DNA from: Aeromonas sobria
Lineage (GTDB): Bacteria > Pseudomonadota > Gammaproteobacteria > Enterobacterales > Aeromonadaceae
Assembly (NCBI RefSeq): GCF_000820145.1
Contig: NZ_CDBW01000006.1
Span: 476,810 to 540,809 of the forward strand
DNA length: 64,000 nt
Reading direction: 5' to 3'
Part shown: positions 1 through 8,040 of the stretch, in pieces
Layout: each line of letters begins with the position of its first letter
Numbering within the stretch: position 1 is the first letter of the stretch
The notes under the pieces: generated by a model
The model's input: only the letters and a program-made list of their open reading frames with translations
The model's database searches: none
Told to the model about the DNA's origin: nothing
Translations under genes and position numbers: made by a program

Positions 1-156
1 GTTTAATGAATATTTGGTTACTGTTCAACCCTGCAAATTGTGATCCCGATCGAGGGGTTGCACGGAATATGTGATGAAAGCGTCATCATGGGGTTTTGCC
101 GCTGGCCTGGGAGGGGAGCGCTGTTTAGTCTCTCAATAGCGACAGGAGGTATATGT

Positions 157-1242
157 ATGAATCCTAAGGTGATGGCGCGTCAGGCCAGATTGCTGCGCAT
201 GCTGGAGAGCAAGGAAGAGATCCGGATCGGACGCGAGCGCGACTGCCCGCTGCCGCTGGCTCAGCTGGTCAGACTGAAGGATACCCATCCGACCGTGATC
301 AAGGTCTATCGCCACGGTCTCACCGCCGAGGTGTTTCACCTCAAGGTGGAGGGGCATCACTGGTGTCTCAAGCGGCGGCGTCAGGCTTCGCTGGTGGCCA
401 ACCTCGATGGCAAAACTGCCTTTCTGACCGAGCTGGAGCGGCGGCGCGAAATCGAGGCGCTGCGCGAGCTGCACCCCACCATCCTCTCCCATGTGGTCTG
501 TACCAGCTTTGGCTCTGCCCGCGCCGGGGTGCTGGTCTCACCCTGGCTGCGGGGCGTGCCGGTCCATCAGCTCAACGAGCGCAATCTGGCCCAGATGCTG
601 GAGGTGCAGGGGGAGCTGGCGCGCTGGGGCTGGTTTGACTGGGACCCGAGCCCGGGCAACCTGCTCGACGACGGCGAACAGATCAGTGTGTTCGATTTTG
701 GCTACATGTGGACCTTCGATCCTCGCTTTGAATACAACTCCAACGGTCTGGTTGATCCGCAGTTTCATGTGCCGGAGCGGCTGGAGACCCGCACTCTGTC
801 AGGGCTCTGGCTCGATGAGGCCGATCCCTTGCCGCAGTTTCGCTACTGGCGCGAGCTTTGTCTTCAGTGGGTCAAGCGCGAGATCCATCACCTTACCCGC
901 GAAGGGGCCAGTGCGCCGGTGCTGGCCAGACTGCATACCTTGCAAGGAGAGTGGAGTGCCGCGCTGGCGAGCGACGAGGCGCTGGTTGCCAACTGGTGGC
1001 GGGACATGTATCGCAGTCACCGGCTCGATGTGGCAGACGATCTGAGCGGCAAGAGCTGTGGCCCGCTGACCCTGCGCCGTCTCGACTGGCTGTTGCAGGC
1101 GGTGACGGATCACTATCTGCTGCTGGTGGATAATCTATCCCCTCAGGAGACGGAGCTGGGCCAGACCGGACTGCGCGCCCGCTTGCAGCAGCTGCGCCGC
1201 GAAGCCGTGGCCTGCCAGCTGCCTGCCACGTCTCTCGCTTGA
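157..1242 (+). CDS. Kinase-fold protein of unknown substrate
   Basis: A 361-residue protein with the minimal signature of a protein-kinase-like fold: Lys72 in a CLKRRR strand after a short N-lobe, a catalytic-loop-like WDPSPGN segment (Asp163, Asn168) and a metal-binding DFG at 180-182. There is no standard HRD motif, so it resembles the small atypical kinases of the lipopolysaccharide-kinase/YrbL type rather than eukaryotic-type Ser/Thr kinases. The substrate cannot be read. The reading frame is open upstream to position 40, but the ATG at 157 has a strong ribosome site (AGGAGG, 144-149) and is preferred. No signal peptide or membrane segment is seen, so it should be cytosolic. It is a single gene followed by a strong terminator. 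Confidence 0.6.
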   Translation: MNPKVMARQARLLRMLESKEEIRIGRERDCPLPLAQLVRLKDTHPTVIKVYRHGLTAEVFHLKVEGHHWCLKRRRQASLVANLDGKTAFLTELERRREIEALRELHPTILSHVVCTSFGSARAGVLVSPWLRGVPVHQLNERNLAQMLEVQGELARWGWFDWDPSPGNLLDDGEQISVFDFGYMWTFDPRFEYNSNGLVDPQFHVPERLETRTLSGLWLDEADPLPQFRYWRELCLQWVKREIHHLTREGASAPVLARLHTLQGEWSAALASDEALVANWWRDMYRSHRLDVADDLSGKSCGPLTLRRLDWLLQAVTDHYLLLVDNLSPQETELGQTGLRARLQQLRREAVACQLPATSLA

Positions 1243-1304
1243 GTTACACGGTTTAATACAGGGTTCAATAACGGATCTGGCTAAAAACCGGGTCTGCCAA
1301 TAAA

Positions 1305-1341
1305 CAGGGCGCCTTTTGCTGGTTTAGCAAAAGGCGCCCTG
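1305..1341. terminator. Strong bidirectional terminator-like hairpin
   Basis: A perfect 16-bp stem with a 5-base loop (GGTTT), arms 1305-1320 and 1326-1341. It lies between two convergent genes (the kinase-fold gene and lysC). A four-base T run inside each arm, rather than a following T tract, suggests it can serve either direction. Confidence 0.75.
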
Positions 1342-1387
1342 TTGTATGCCGCTCTGCGACCCTTATCTGATCAGCTTGCTCAAGTGG

Positions 1388-2740
1388 TTAGTCCAGCAAC
1401 TCCTGATGGAGGCGGTTGACGATATTGCCCGCCTCGCCCTCTTTGACGAGGAAGCAGAGGTTATGGGCGCTGGCGCCGTAGCAGATCATTCGGATGTTGT
1501 GCTCGCGCAGGGCGTCAAAGACCTGACTGCCCACCCCGTTCACTTCGCTCATCCGGTTGCCAATCAGCGCCACCAGTGCCAGACCGGTTTCCACCTCCAC
1601 CTTGCAGAGTTGCCCCAGCTCGGCTAGTACCTTGTCGCTCAGGATCGGCTCGCCGTTGCTCTGGCTGCCGGTGTGATCCAGCGTCAGTGACACGCTCACT
1701 TCCGAGGTGGTGATGAGATCCACCGAGATGCGGTGACGGGCCAGAATGCCGAACACTTCGGCCAGAAAGCCGTAGGCGTGGAACATGTTGAGGCTGTGCA
1801 GGGTTACCAGCACCTGTTGGCGGCGCAGGGCAACGGCGCGAAACAGCGGACTTGAATCTGTGCTGGCGCGGATCCAGGTGCCACCGGCTGCGGGATCCTT
1901 GGCGGAGCCGACAAACACCGGAATATTCTGGCGCACCGCCGGTTGCAGGGTGGCGGGGTGCAGCACCTTGGCGCCGAAGGTGGCCATCTCGGCCGCCTCG
2001 ACAAAGCTGATTTCGGGAATGGGGCGGGCACGGGCGACCAGGCGCGGATCCGTGGTGTAGATGCCAGGCACATCGGTCCAGATCTCGATACTGGCGGCAT
2101 TGAGCGCTTCGGCGAGCAGGGCCGCGCTGTAGTCAGAGCCGCCGCGACCGAGCGTGGTAGTGCGACCATCGCCATCGGCGCCGATAAAGCCCTGGGTGAT
2201 GATCAGGCTGTCGCCAAGCTGCGGGCCCAGTGTCTGCTGGCAGAGGGTACGGGTGGTGGCCAGATCGACGGTGGCCTTGCCAAAGCGGCTGTCGGTGCGC
2301 ATCAGCTGGCGCACATCCTGCCAGTGGGCCTTGACGCCGCGCTGGCGCAGCAGCTCGGTAAAGAGGCGGGTAGACATCAGCTCGCCGCAGGCGATGAGGC
2401 GATCCGCCAGCTCTGCATCGGTATGTTGATGCGCTTGTTGGGCCATCAGGCGGATCTCGTCGAGCTGGCCATGAATGAGGGCGCTCACATCGCCGGGGTT
2501 GCCGAGATCCGCCAGAATGGCCTGCTGGATCCCTGCCAGTTTGGCCAGCTGCTCGTCGCGGCCCGCTTCGTCCAGCTCCCCTTGTGCCAGGGCGACCAGC
2601 AGGTTGGTGACACCGGCACTGGCGCTCAGTACCACCACCTGGGTAGCGGGATTGGCCAGTACGATATCGGCGCAGTGATTCATGGCCGCGGCGTTGGCGA
2701 CACTGGTTCCGCCAAACTTGGCGACATTGATCGGGCTCAT
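1388..2740 (-). CDS. lysC: Lysine-sensitive aspartokinase III
   Basis: Phosphorylates L-aspartate with ATP, the first step of the aspartate pathway to lysine, threonine and methionine. The 450-residue protein begins with the KFGGTSV nucleotide-binding motif of aspartokinases and ends with the tandem ACT-type regulatory region expected of the monofunctional lysine-inhibited enzyme; length matches E. coli LysC (about 449). The ATG at 2740 is preceded by AGGAG at good spacing. The 5' leader holds a lysine riboswitch (separate entry), which fits the assignment to the lysine-controlled isoenzyme rather than ThrA or MetL, which carry a homoserine dehydrogenase domain missing here. Confidence 0.96.
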   Translation of the reverse strand: MSPINVAKFGGTSVANAAAMNHCADIVLANPATQVVVLSASAGVTNLLVALAQGELDEAGRDEQLAKLAGIQQAILADLGNPGDVSALIHGQLDEIRLMAQQAHQHTDAELADRLIACGELMSTRLFTELLRQRGVKAHWQDVRQLMRTDSRFGKATVDLATTRTLCQQTLGPQLGDSLIITQGFIGADGDGRTTTLGRGGSDYSAALLAEALNAASIEIWTDVPGIYTTDPRLVARARPIPEISFVEAAEMATFGAKVLHPATLQPAVRQNIPVFVGSAKDPAAGGTWIRASTDSSPLFRAVALRRQQVLVTLHSLNMFHAYGFLAEVFGILARHRISVDLITTSEVSVSLTLDHTGSQSNGEPILSDKVLAELGQLCKVEVETGLALVALIGNRMSEVNGVGSQVFDALREHNIRMICYGASAHNLCFLVKEGEAGNIVNRLHQELLD

Positions 2741-2833
2741 TGCTTACTCCTGTCTTATTTTAAGATTCCGGTTCCATCGGGCAAAAAAGAGAGGAGGAGG
2801 CTGAAAATGGCAGGAATGAACGAAGCTATCCCG

Positions 2834-3057
2834 GCCAGAAGCACTCCACCTGCAGAGCCCATCCCGTACCGCCCCTGACAGGGCGCGGTGTGGGATGATC
2901 ACTACCGATGACAACCCGGGGGATTCAGCCCCCGCAGCCGACGTTGAGGTCACCAGTCTCCTCACTCGTCTCGGCGCTGCTCCCCCTGACCCAAGTTCAC
3001 CGGACGCTGGCGTCCTCCCTTGAGCTGCCTGGGCAGCGCTCCTCTTCTGGCTCCACC
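2834..3057 (-). promoter_or_regulatory. Lysine riboswitch (L-box) of lysC
   Basis: The lysC leader carries the conserved L-box core in the remembered E. coli lysC order: CCAGAAGAGG opening helix (complement of 3041-3050), GGAGGAC-type segment near 3010-3020, GCGCCGAG junction near 2970, GGGGGCTGAATCCCCC hairpin (complement of about 2918-2933), GGGTTGTCA, and a closing GTGCTTCTGG (complement of 2835-2844) that pairs with the opening strand. This is a five-helix lysine aptamer. No clear intrinsic terminator follows before the lysC ribosome site, so control of translation initiation, as in E. coli, is the more likely output (inference). Confidence 0.93.
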
Positions 3058-3069
3058 ATGGCGGTGGAG
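3051..3069 (-). other. Small hairpin at the 5' edge of the lysine riboswitch
   Basis: CTCCACC-loop-GGTGGAG, 7-bp perfect arms at 3051-3057 and 3063-3069. The same CTCCACC sequence occurs again at 2845-2851 next to the closing strand of the aptamer, so the two copies could compete for the same partner and form part of the switch. Confidence 0.5.
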
Positions 3070-3077
3070 TGCATTTA

Positions 3078-3107
3078 GAAATACCCTGCGTTGGATTGCA
3101 CTGTCAA
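3078..3107 (-). promoter_or_regulatory. Probable sigma-70 promoter of lysC
   Basis: On the minus strand TTGACA (complement of 3102-3107), an 18-base spacer and TATTTC (complement of 3078-3083) stand just upstream of the riboswitch. A consensus -35 with a weaker -10 at this position is a good fit for transcription of the leader. Confidence 0.6.
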
Positions 3108-3161
3108 TCGAGTTTGTGAAAAAGTTCAAATTGTCAGCTAACTCAACACAGAATCAACGGC

Positions 3162-4490
3162 TTAGACAATGGTCTTTGACAAAACCTTGGAGCGGCGCTG
3201 CCAGTTGTAGAGACGCTGGCGCGCCACCGGCAGATCTTCCACTTCCAGCGGATCGAAGCCCCGCTCCCGGAACCAGTGAATGGAGCGGGTGGTGAGCACG
3301 AACAGGCGACGAATGCCGAGCCGCTTGGCCCGCTCGGCCACCTTGGCCACCAGCTGATCCCCCCGGTTGGAGTTGCGATAGTCGGGGTGGATGGCAACGC
3401 AGGCCATCTCTGCCATCGCCTCTTCCATAAAGCAGTAGAGCGCCGCGCAGCCGATGATCAGGCCATCGCGATCTATGATGGTGAACTTGTCGATCTCCAT
3501 CTCCAGCTGCTCGCGGGAGCGGCGCACCAGAATGCCTTCTTCTTCCAGCGGGCGGATCAGATCCAGAATGCCGCCGATATCCTCGATGGTGGCGGCGCGG
3601 GCCTGCTCGGCACTTTCCCGCACGATCTGGGTGCCGAGGCCGTCGCGGCTGAACAGCTCCTGCAGCATGGCGCCGTCATCCTGATAACTCACCAGATGGG
3701 AGCGGGGCACCCCGCCGCGGCAGGAGGCAATGGCCGCGCGCAGGTAGCGGGCGGTGCCGGACATCTCTTCCCCCGCCTGCTCCAGCTCCACCAGCAGCTC
3801 TTCGGCCTGCTCGGGGAAGAGCTCGGAGATGGCTTCGCCGCGTCTGTCCATTACCCCCTGGGTGCTGCTGAAGCAGATGAGCTTGTCCGCTTTGAGATCC
3901 ACCGCCACCCGGCGGGCCACCTCTTCCGAGCTGAGGTTGAAGCTCTCGCCGGTGACCGAGCAGCCGATGGGGGAGATCAGCACCAGGCTCTTCTGATCGA
4001 GCTGGCGGGTGATCCCCTCCACGTCGATGCGGCGCACCCGGCCGCTGTGGCAAAAGTCGATGCCATCATCCACCCCCAGCGGCTGGGCGGTGACGAAGTT
4101 GCCACTCACCACGCTGATCCGCGCCCCCTGCATCGGGGTGTTGGCCAGCCCCATGGAGAGCTGGGCTGTGATGTCGTATTGCAGGCCGCCACACACCTGC
4201 TTGATGATGGCGAAGCTATCACCATCGGTAACGCGAGTGCGTCTGTGGTATTGGGCCTCGATGCCCGCATGGGCCAGCGCCTCGTCATTTTGCGGCCGTG
4301 AACCAAACACCAGTACCAGACGTATGCCCAGTGTCTGCAGCAGGGCGATATCGCTGACGATATTGGCAAAATTGGGGTGGCTGATGGCTTCTCCCCCCAT
4401 CATCAGCACAAACGTGGCACCCCGATGCACATTGACATAGGGGGTGGATTGCCGAAAGGCATTGACCAGACTGGGTTCGCGTTCACGCAC
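3162..4490 (-). CDS. argA: N-acetylglutamate synthase (amino-acid acetyltransferase)
   Basis: Acetylates L-glutamate with acetyl-CoA, the committed step of arginine synthesis. The 442-residue protein has the classic two-part layout: an N-terminal amino-acid-kinase fold ([23 protein letters not shown]) and a C-terminal GNAT acetyltransferase domain from about residue 295 ([19 protein letters not shown]). Length and sequence follow E. coli ArgA. The start is GTG at 4490, preceded by GGAAG with a 9-base gap; an ATG slightly upstream lies in another frame and stops at once. Two adjacent ARG boxes sit directly upstream, pointing to ArgR repression. It lies upstream of lysC on the same strand. Confidence 0.95.
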   Translation of the reverse strand: MREREPSLVNAFRQSTPYVNVHRGATFVLMMGGEAISHPNFANIVSDIALLQTLGIRLVLVFGSRPQNDEALAHAGIEAQYHRRTRVTDGDSFAIIKQVCGGLQYDITAQLSMGLANTPMQGARISVVSGNFVTAQPLGVDDGIDFCHSGRVRRIDVEGITRQLDQKSLVLISPIGCSVTGESFNLSSEEVARRVAVDLKADKLICFSSTQGVMDRRGEAISELFPEQAEELLVELEQAGEEMSGTARYLRAAIASCRGGVPRSHLVSYQDDGAMLQELFSRDGLGTQIVRESAEQARAATIEDIGGILDLIRPLEEEGILVRRSREQLEMEIDKFTIIDRDGLIIGCAALYCFMEEAMAEMACVAIHPDYRNSNRGDQLVAKVAERAKRLGIRRLFVLTTRSIHWFRERGFDPLEVEDLPVARQRLYNWQRRSKVLSKTIV

Positions 4491-4530
4491 TTGATATTTC
4501 TTCCATAAAAAAACAGCGATTGGCTCAATA

Positions 4531-4569
4531 TATGAAAATTAATTCACAAATCAAGACTAAATATTGATT
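4531..4569 (-). promoter_or_regulatory. Tandem ARG boxes (ArgR operator) of argA
   Basis: TATGAAAATTAATTCACA at 4531-4548 matches the 18-bp ARG consensus wnTGAATwwwwATTCAnw with one mismatch. After a 3-bp gap a second, weaker box lies at 4552-4569 (CAAGACTAAATATTGATT). Paired boxes three bases apart are the normal ArgR hexamer operator, and this pair is 41 bases upstream of the argA start. Confidence 0.85.
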
Positions 4570-4761
4570 TTGGCTGTTTCTGGTCTACTTGGGGCGGCCG
4601 AGCCGTGCGGATCGGGAAAAGGGGGTAGGGAGGTGCAGATGGCACTATGGGGCGCGCGGGGAGGGGGCCCGCCGGTTGATCCGGCGCGATAAACTGCTAT
4701 CTTCGATGCTCCTTTTCGTCAGCTGTGTGATTTCACAGGGTTTTATACAAGGACAGGATTC

Positions 4762-5394
4762 ATGGAACAGATTATTTCACCGGCAGATGCCCTGCCGGGA
4801 CGACGCGAAGCGATGGTGATTGGTCAGCAACATGGGGTGAACGGCAACCCGACCCAGGGCCCCTGGCCGGAGGGGATGGCGGTGGCCTGGTTTGGCATGG
4901 GCTGTTTCTGGGGTGTGGAGCGCCTGTTCTGGCAGCAACCGGGGGTCTATTCCACCGCGGCCGGTTATCAGGGCGGCGTCACCCAGAATCCCAGCTACAA
5001 AGAGGTGTGCAGCGGGCTGACCGGCCATGCCGAGACGGTGCAGGTGGTGTTTGACCCCGCTGTTATCAGCTACGGCGATCTGCTGAGACTGTTTTGGGAG
5101 CAGCACGATCCGGCGCAGGGGATGCGGCAGGGGGGCGATGTGGGCACTCAGTACCGCTCGGTGATCTTCTATGGCGACGAGAGCCAGCAGATCATTGCCC
5201 AGCAGAGCATGGCGGCCTATCAGCAGGCGATGGCGGCAAGCGGCGACAGTCGTGCCATTACCACCCGCATTCTGCCGCTGGCGCCCTTCTATTACGCCGA
5301 GGATTACCATCAGCAATATCTGGCGAAGAACCCGGACGGATACTGCGGATTGGGTGGCATTGGCATCTGTTTGCCGCCAAGTCTGAACCGCTGA
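4762..5394 (+). CDS. msrA: Peptide-methionine (S)-S-oxide reductase
   Basis: Reduces the S-epimer of methionine sulfoxide in oxidized proteins, using thioredoxin. The 210-residue protein contains the GCFWGVE active-site motif with catalytic Cys48, the GYxGG segment (AAGYQGG), the GHAETVQV block, and a C-terminal Gly/Cys tail with a probable resolving cysteine (GIGIC). Length agrees with the long enterobacterial MsrA. ATG at 4762 follows a ribosome site (AAGGACAGG). Single transcription unit. Confidence 0.95.
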   Translation: MEQIISPADALPGRREAMVIGQQHGVNGNPTQGPWPEGMAVAWFGMGCFWGVERLFWQQPGVYSTAAGYQGGVTQNPSYKEVCSGLTGHAETVQVVFDPAVISYGDLLRLFWEQHDPAQGMRQGGDVGTQYRSVIFYGDESQQIIAQQSMAAYQQAMAASGDSRAITTRILPLAPFYYAEDYHQQYLAKNPDGYCGLGGIGICLPPSLNR

Positions 5395-5576
5395 ACCGCG
5401 CTGTAGGGATTTTCTTAAAAAAGTGAAAATAAATGCTGTCTGGCGGGAACTTATTGCTATTAGGCGGGACTAACTAGGTAGCGTCCATGGATCGGATGCA
5501 AAGTCCAGACACATTTCTTGCCTTGATAACCACCCAATGAATGAACGCATGGGGGGATTGAAAGTGATAGCAAGCA

Positions 5577-5602
5577 GGGCTGCCCACCAAGGCGGCCCTT
5601 TT
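5577..5602 (+). terminator. Rho-independent terminator downstream of msrA
   Basis: GGGCTGCC and GGCGGCCC arms around a 6-base loop, with one G-T wobble, followed by TTTT. It lies about 180 bases after msrA, before the convergent DUF3802 gene. No gene is seen between 5395 and 5576. Confidence 0.55.
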
Positions 5603-5654
5603 CATATCTGCGTGTTTTAAAACCTTGCGTTGGACGGGAGAACCGGGCGGCAGA

Positions 5655-5990
5655 TCAGGCGATCGCGCTGTCGAAGAGGTTCTTGATAAGGTCAATAAAC
5701 TCGATGAGGAAGGCTTTTTGTTCCGGGGTCGGGGCGCGCAGCCAGACGGCAGAGAGCACCTCTTCCAGATCGGCGACCACGGCGTCGGCCTCCTGCATGA
5801 TGGCAAAACGCACCTTGGGATCGATCTGCGGGTTTTGCTCGCAAATAGCCATCAGGTTGCTGGCAACACGGCCACTGACCAGATCTTCGATGGTCTCTTC
5901 ACCGTTGCTCTGCTGTTGGGATTCAAACAATCCCAGACTCTCCACCAGATACTCGATCAGCGAGATATAGCCTTCACTTTCTACCACCAT
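5655..5990 (-). CDS. DUF3802 family protein
   Basis: A small acidic protein of 111 residues, beginning MVVESEGYISLIEYL, that I recognise as a DUF3802 family member found in Vibrio and Aeromonas relatives. It is predicted to be mostly helical and soluble, with no cysteine pair, signal peptide or membrane segment of note. Function is unknown. ATG at 5990 has GAGG 8 bases upstream. It is transcribed alone and convergent to msrA. Confidence 0.7.
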   Translation of the reverse strand: MVVESEGYISLIEYLVESLGLFESQQQSNGEETIEDLVSGRVASNLMAICEQNPQIDPKVRFAIMQEADAVVADLEEVLSAVWLRAPTPEQKAFLIEFIDLIKNLFDSAIA

Positions 5991-6047
5991 GGTTGCTGCC
6001 TCAATACAGTAACAATACGAAAATTAAGCGTATTTTAGTGACTTGAC

Positions 6048-6524
6048 CTAGCTTGGCAAGCAGCAGTGCAGGCGATGGCGCGTAAAACTGACTCCGCCCC
6101 GCTCCACGCACTCCAGTCCGGTCAACACAAAGCCATGTCGTAAAAATAGCTCATAACTGAAGGCGCTGGCCTCGGTGGTGATGCGCTGCAGACCCTGTGC
6201 CCGGGCGCCCGCCAGCGCCGTGGTGAGCAGCAGATTGCCCAACCCCTGCCGTTGATGGTCGGCGCCCACATAGAGCAAGCTGAGGTGGCCATCCGCACTC
6301 AGGGTGACAAAACCGAGGGGCACATTTCCAAGCTCCGCCACCCAGCCGTGATGCTCGCGCAGCTGGCTGACAAAGCCGGGATGGTGCGCGCCGAGTGCCC
6401 ACTGCTCCACCTGTTCGGCGCTGTAGTGCTCGGGGCCGCTGCGCCGCACCGCCTGCTCAAACAGGGTAACGAGGGCGGGAATATGTGGCTCGCTGAGCGG
6501 GACAATACGCAGTGCTGGGGTCAT
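6048..6524 (-). CDS. GNAT-family N-acetyltransferase
   Basis: A 158-residue single-domain acetyltransferase. The acetyl-CoA-binding motif A is clear (LLYVGADHQRQGLGNLLL, with the Q-x-x-G-x-G turn), followed by TEASAFSYELFLRHGF near the C-terminus. The acceptor is not identifiable from sequence. The ATG at 6524 overlaps the stop of the upstream YjbR-type gene by 4 bases (ATGA), so the two are translationally coupled. Confidence 0.85.
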   Translation of the reverse strand: MTPALRIVPLSEPHIPALVTLFEQAVRRSGPEHYSAEQVEQWALGAHHPGFVSQLREHHGWVAELGNVPLGFVTLSADGHLSLLYVGADHQRQGLGNLLLTTALAGARAQGLQRITTEASAFSYELFLRHGFVLTGLECVERGGVSFTRHRLHCCLPS

Positions 6525-6904
6525 GGGGCCTTGCCGTCAGTAGGTTGGAGGGGTTGCGGCGCCTGCGGCCGTTTGGCTTTGGGCAGACCCGCGATAACCC
6601 GTTCATAGGAGTGGTGCACCCAGCCTTGCCAGAGATCGTCCGGCAGTGCATCGGTTAAGGTCACCGTGTTCCAGTGCTGCTTGTTCATATGCCAGCCTGG
6701 TTTGACTTCGGGGTGGATCTCGCGCAGCAGCAGGGCTAGTTCGGGCTCGCATTTGAGGTTGATGGTGAGCGGTTCGGCCTGCCAATCCACCAGCGCGAAC
6801 ATCTTGCCCGCGATGCGGTAGACCAGGATCTCCGGGCCAAACGGGGTGTCTTCCTGCGTGCCAGGCAGGGTGAGCAGAAAGGCCCTCAAACTCGTCAACT
6901 CCAT
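6521..6904 (-). CDS. MmcQ/YjbR family DNA-binding-fold protein
   Basis: A 127-residue protein of the MmcQ/YjbR family, a small fold with a CyaY-like shape. Family hallmarks are visible: FGPEILVYRIAGKMFA, a LTINLKCEPE segment, and the HMNKQHWNTV motif. Biochemical role is unknown. The ATG at 6904 is favoured over an in-frame GTG at 6910 because AGGAG sits 7 bases before the ATG and too close to the GTG. Forms a two-gene operon with the overlapping GNAT gene. Confidence 0.8.
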   Translation of the reverse strand: MELTSLRAFLLTLPGTQEDTPFGPEILVYRIAGKMFALVDWQAEPLTINLKCEPELALLLREIHPEVKPGWHMNKQHWNTVTLTDALPDDLWQGWVHHSYERVIAGLPKAKRPQAPQPLQPTDGKAP

Positions 6905-7010
6905 CCTCACGCTCCTTGCCGGTTACCATGTAAACGTATTTTTTTGCTGAAATTATCTGCTAAGATGCGCGCCTACTATACCCCAATGCCGTCGATGAGG
7001 GAGTCGCAAG

Positions 7011-7802
7011 ATGCTGTATCACAAGACCTTTGAGCTTGGCCCCGAACGGGATTGGGTCGTGTTTGTCCACGGCGCCGGTGGCAGCTCCTCCATCTGGTTC
7101 AAACAGCTGCGCGCCTATCGCGAACACTTCAACGTACTGCTGCTGGACTTGCGTGGCCACGGCCAGTCCCACCAGCTGCAACAGGTGGTCAAGGGCCATT
7201 ACAGCTTTCGGGAAGTGACCGAAGATATCGTTCGGTTGCTCGATCATCTCAATATCCGCCGCGCCCACTTTGTCGGTATCTCCCTTGGCACCATCCTTAT
7301 TCGCCATCTGGCCGAGCTCTGCCCGGAGCGGGTCAAGAGCATGGTATTGGGGGGCGCCATACTGCGGCTCGATATCCGCTCGCGGGTGCTGGTACAGCTG
7401 GGCCGACTCGGCCAGCATATCCTGCCCTATATGTGGCTCTACCGGCTGTTCGCCTTCATCATCATGCCGCGCCAGCGCCATCAGGAGTCGCGCAACCTGT
7501 TTGTGCGCGAGGCCCGCAAGCTCTGCCAGAAAGAGTTCAAACGCTGGTTCCGCCTCGCCACCGAGGTCAACCCGCTGATGCGCTACTTCCGCGAACGCTC
7601 CCTGCCCATTCCCACCCTTTATGTGATGGGGGAAGAGGATCATATGTTTCTGGCGCCGGTACGCGAGCAGGTGGCCCGCGATGCCAGCTCCTCGCTGGCG
7701 GTGATCCAGCAGTGCGGCCATGTCTGTAATGTGGAGCAGCCGGAGCAGTTTAATCGCCGCACCCTGGCGTTTATTCAATCGCTGGGGGGCGGGAGGAAGT
7801 GA
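7011..7802 (+). CDS. Alpha/beta hydrolase
   Basis: A 263-residue alpha/beta hydrolase. The oxyanion-hole motif HGAGGSSS is at 20-27, the nucleophile elbow GISLGT places Ser91, an acidic residue lies in MGEEDH near 207-212, and the catalytic His is in QQCGHVCNVEQP near 240. No signal peptide. Substrate unknown; esterase-like enzymes of this size are often misnamed, so only the fold is claimed. ATG at 7011 is the first in frame. It is the last GC-rich gene before the AT-rich insert. Confidence 0.85.
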   Translation: MLYHKTFELGPERDWVVFVHGAGGSSSIWFKQLRAYREHFNVLLLDLRGHGQSHQLQQVVKGHYSFREVTEDIVRLLDHLNIRRAHFVGISLGTILIRHLAELCPERVKSMVLGGAILRLDIRSRVLVQLGRLGQHILPYMWLYRLFAFIIMPRQRHQESRNLFVREARKLCQKEFKRWFRLATEVNPLMRYFRERSLPIPTLYVMGEEDHMFLAPVREQVARDASSSLAVIQQCGHVCNVEQPEQFNRRTLAFIQSLGGGRK

Positions 7803-7921
7803 ATTTTCGCCAATATATCTGTACATACAATTCATGTTTTTAAGCTGAAGTCTAAAGACCATGAAATATTTATATGTCGAGTATGGTTCATCAATATGGT
7901 AATGAATTTTTAAATTATATT

Positions 7922-7953
7922 CGACGATACTATATCTCCATATAGTATCGTCG
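7922..7953. terminator. Perfect 14-bp inverted repeat at the edge of the AT-rich insert
   Basis: CGACGATACTATAT at 7922-7935, loop CTCC, and its exact complement at 7940-7953. No T tract follows on the plus strand. It may be a shared terminator for the convergent hydrolase and nuclease-NTPase genes, or a mobile-element end. The rest of 7803-8040 is AT-rich and shows nothing else. Confidence 0.5.
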
Positions 7954-8040
7954 TAAAACGGTGGTTAAAAATGGTTAACCATATGAAAAAATGAAACGTT
8001 GCAATTTATATGTTGTGTTCACGTATTTAATGTATGTCGG

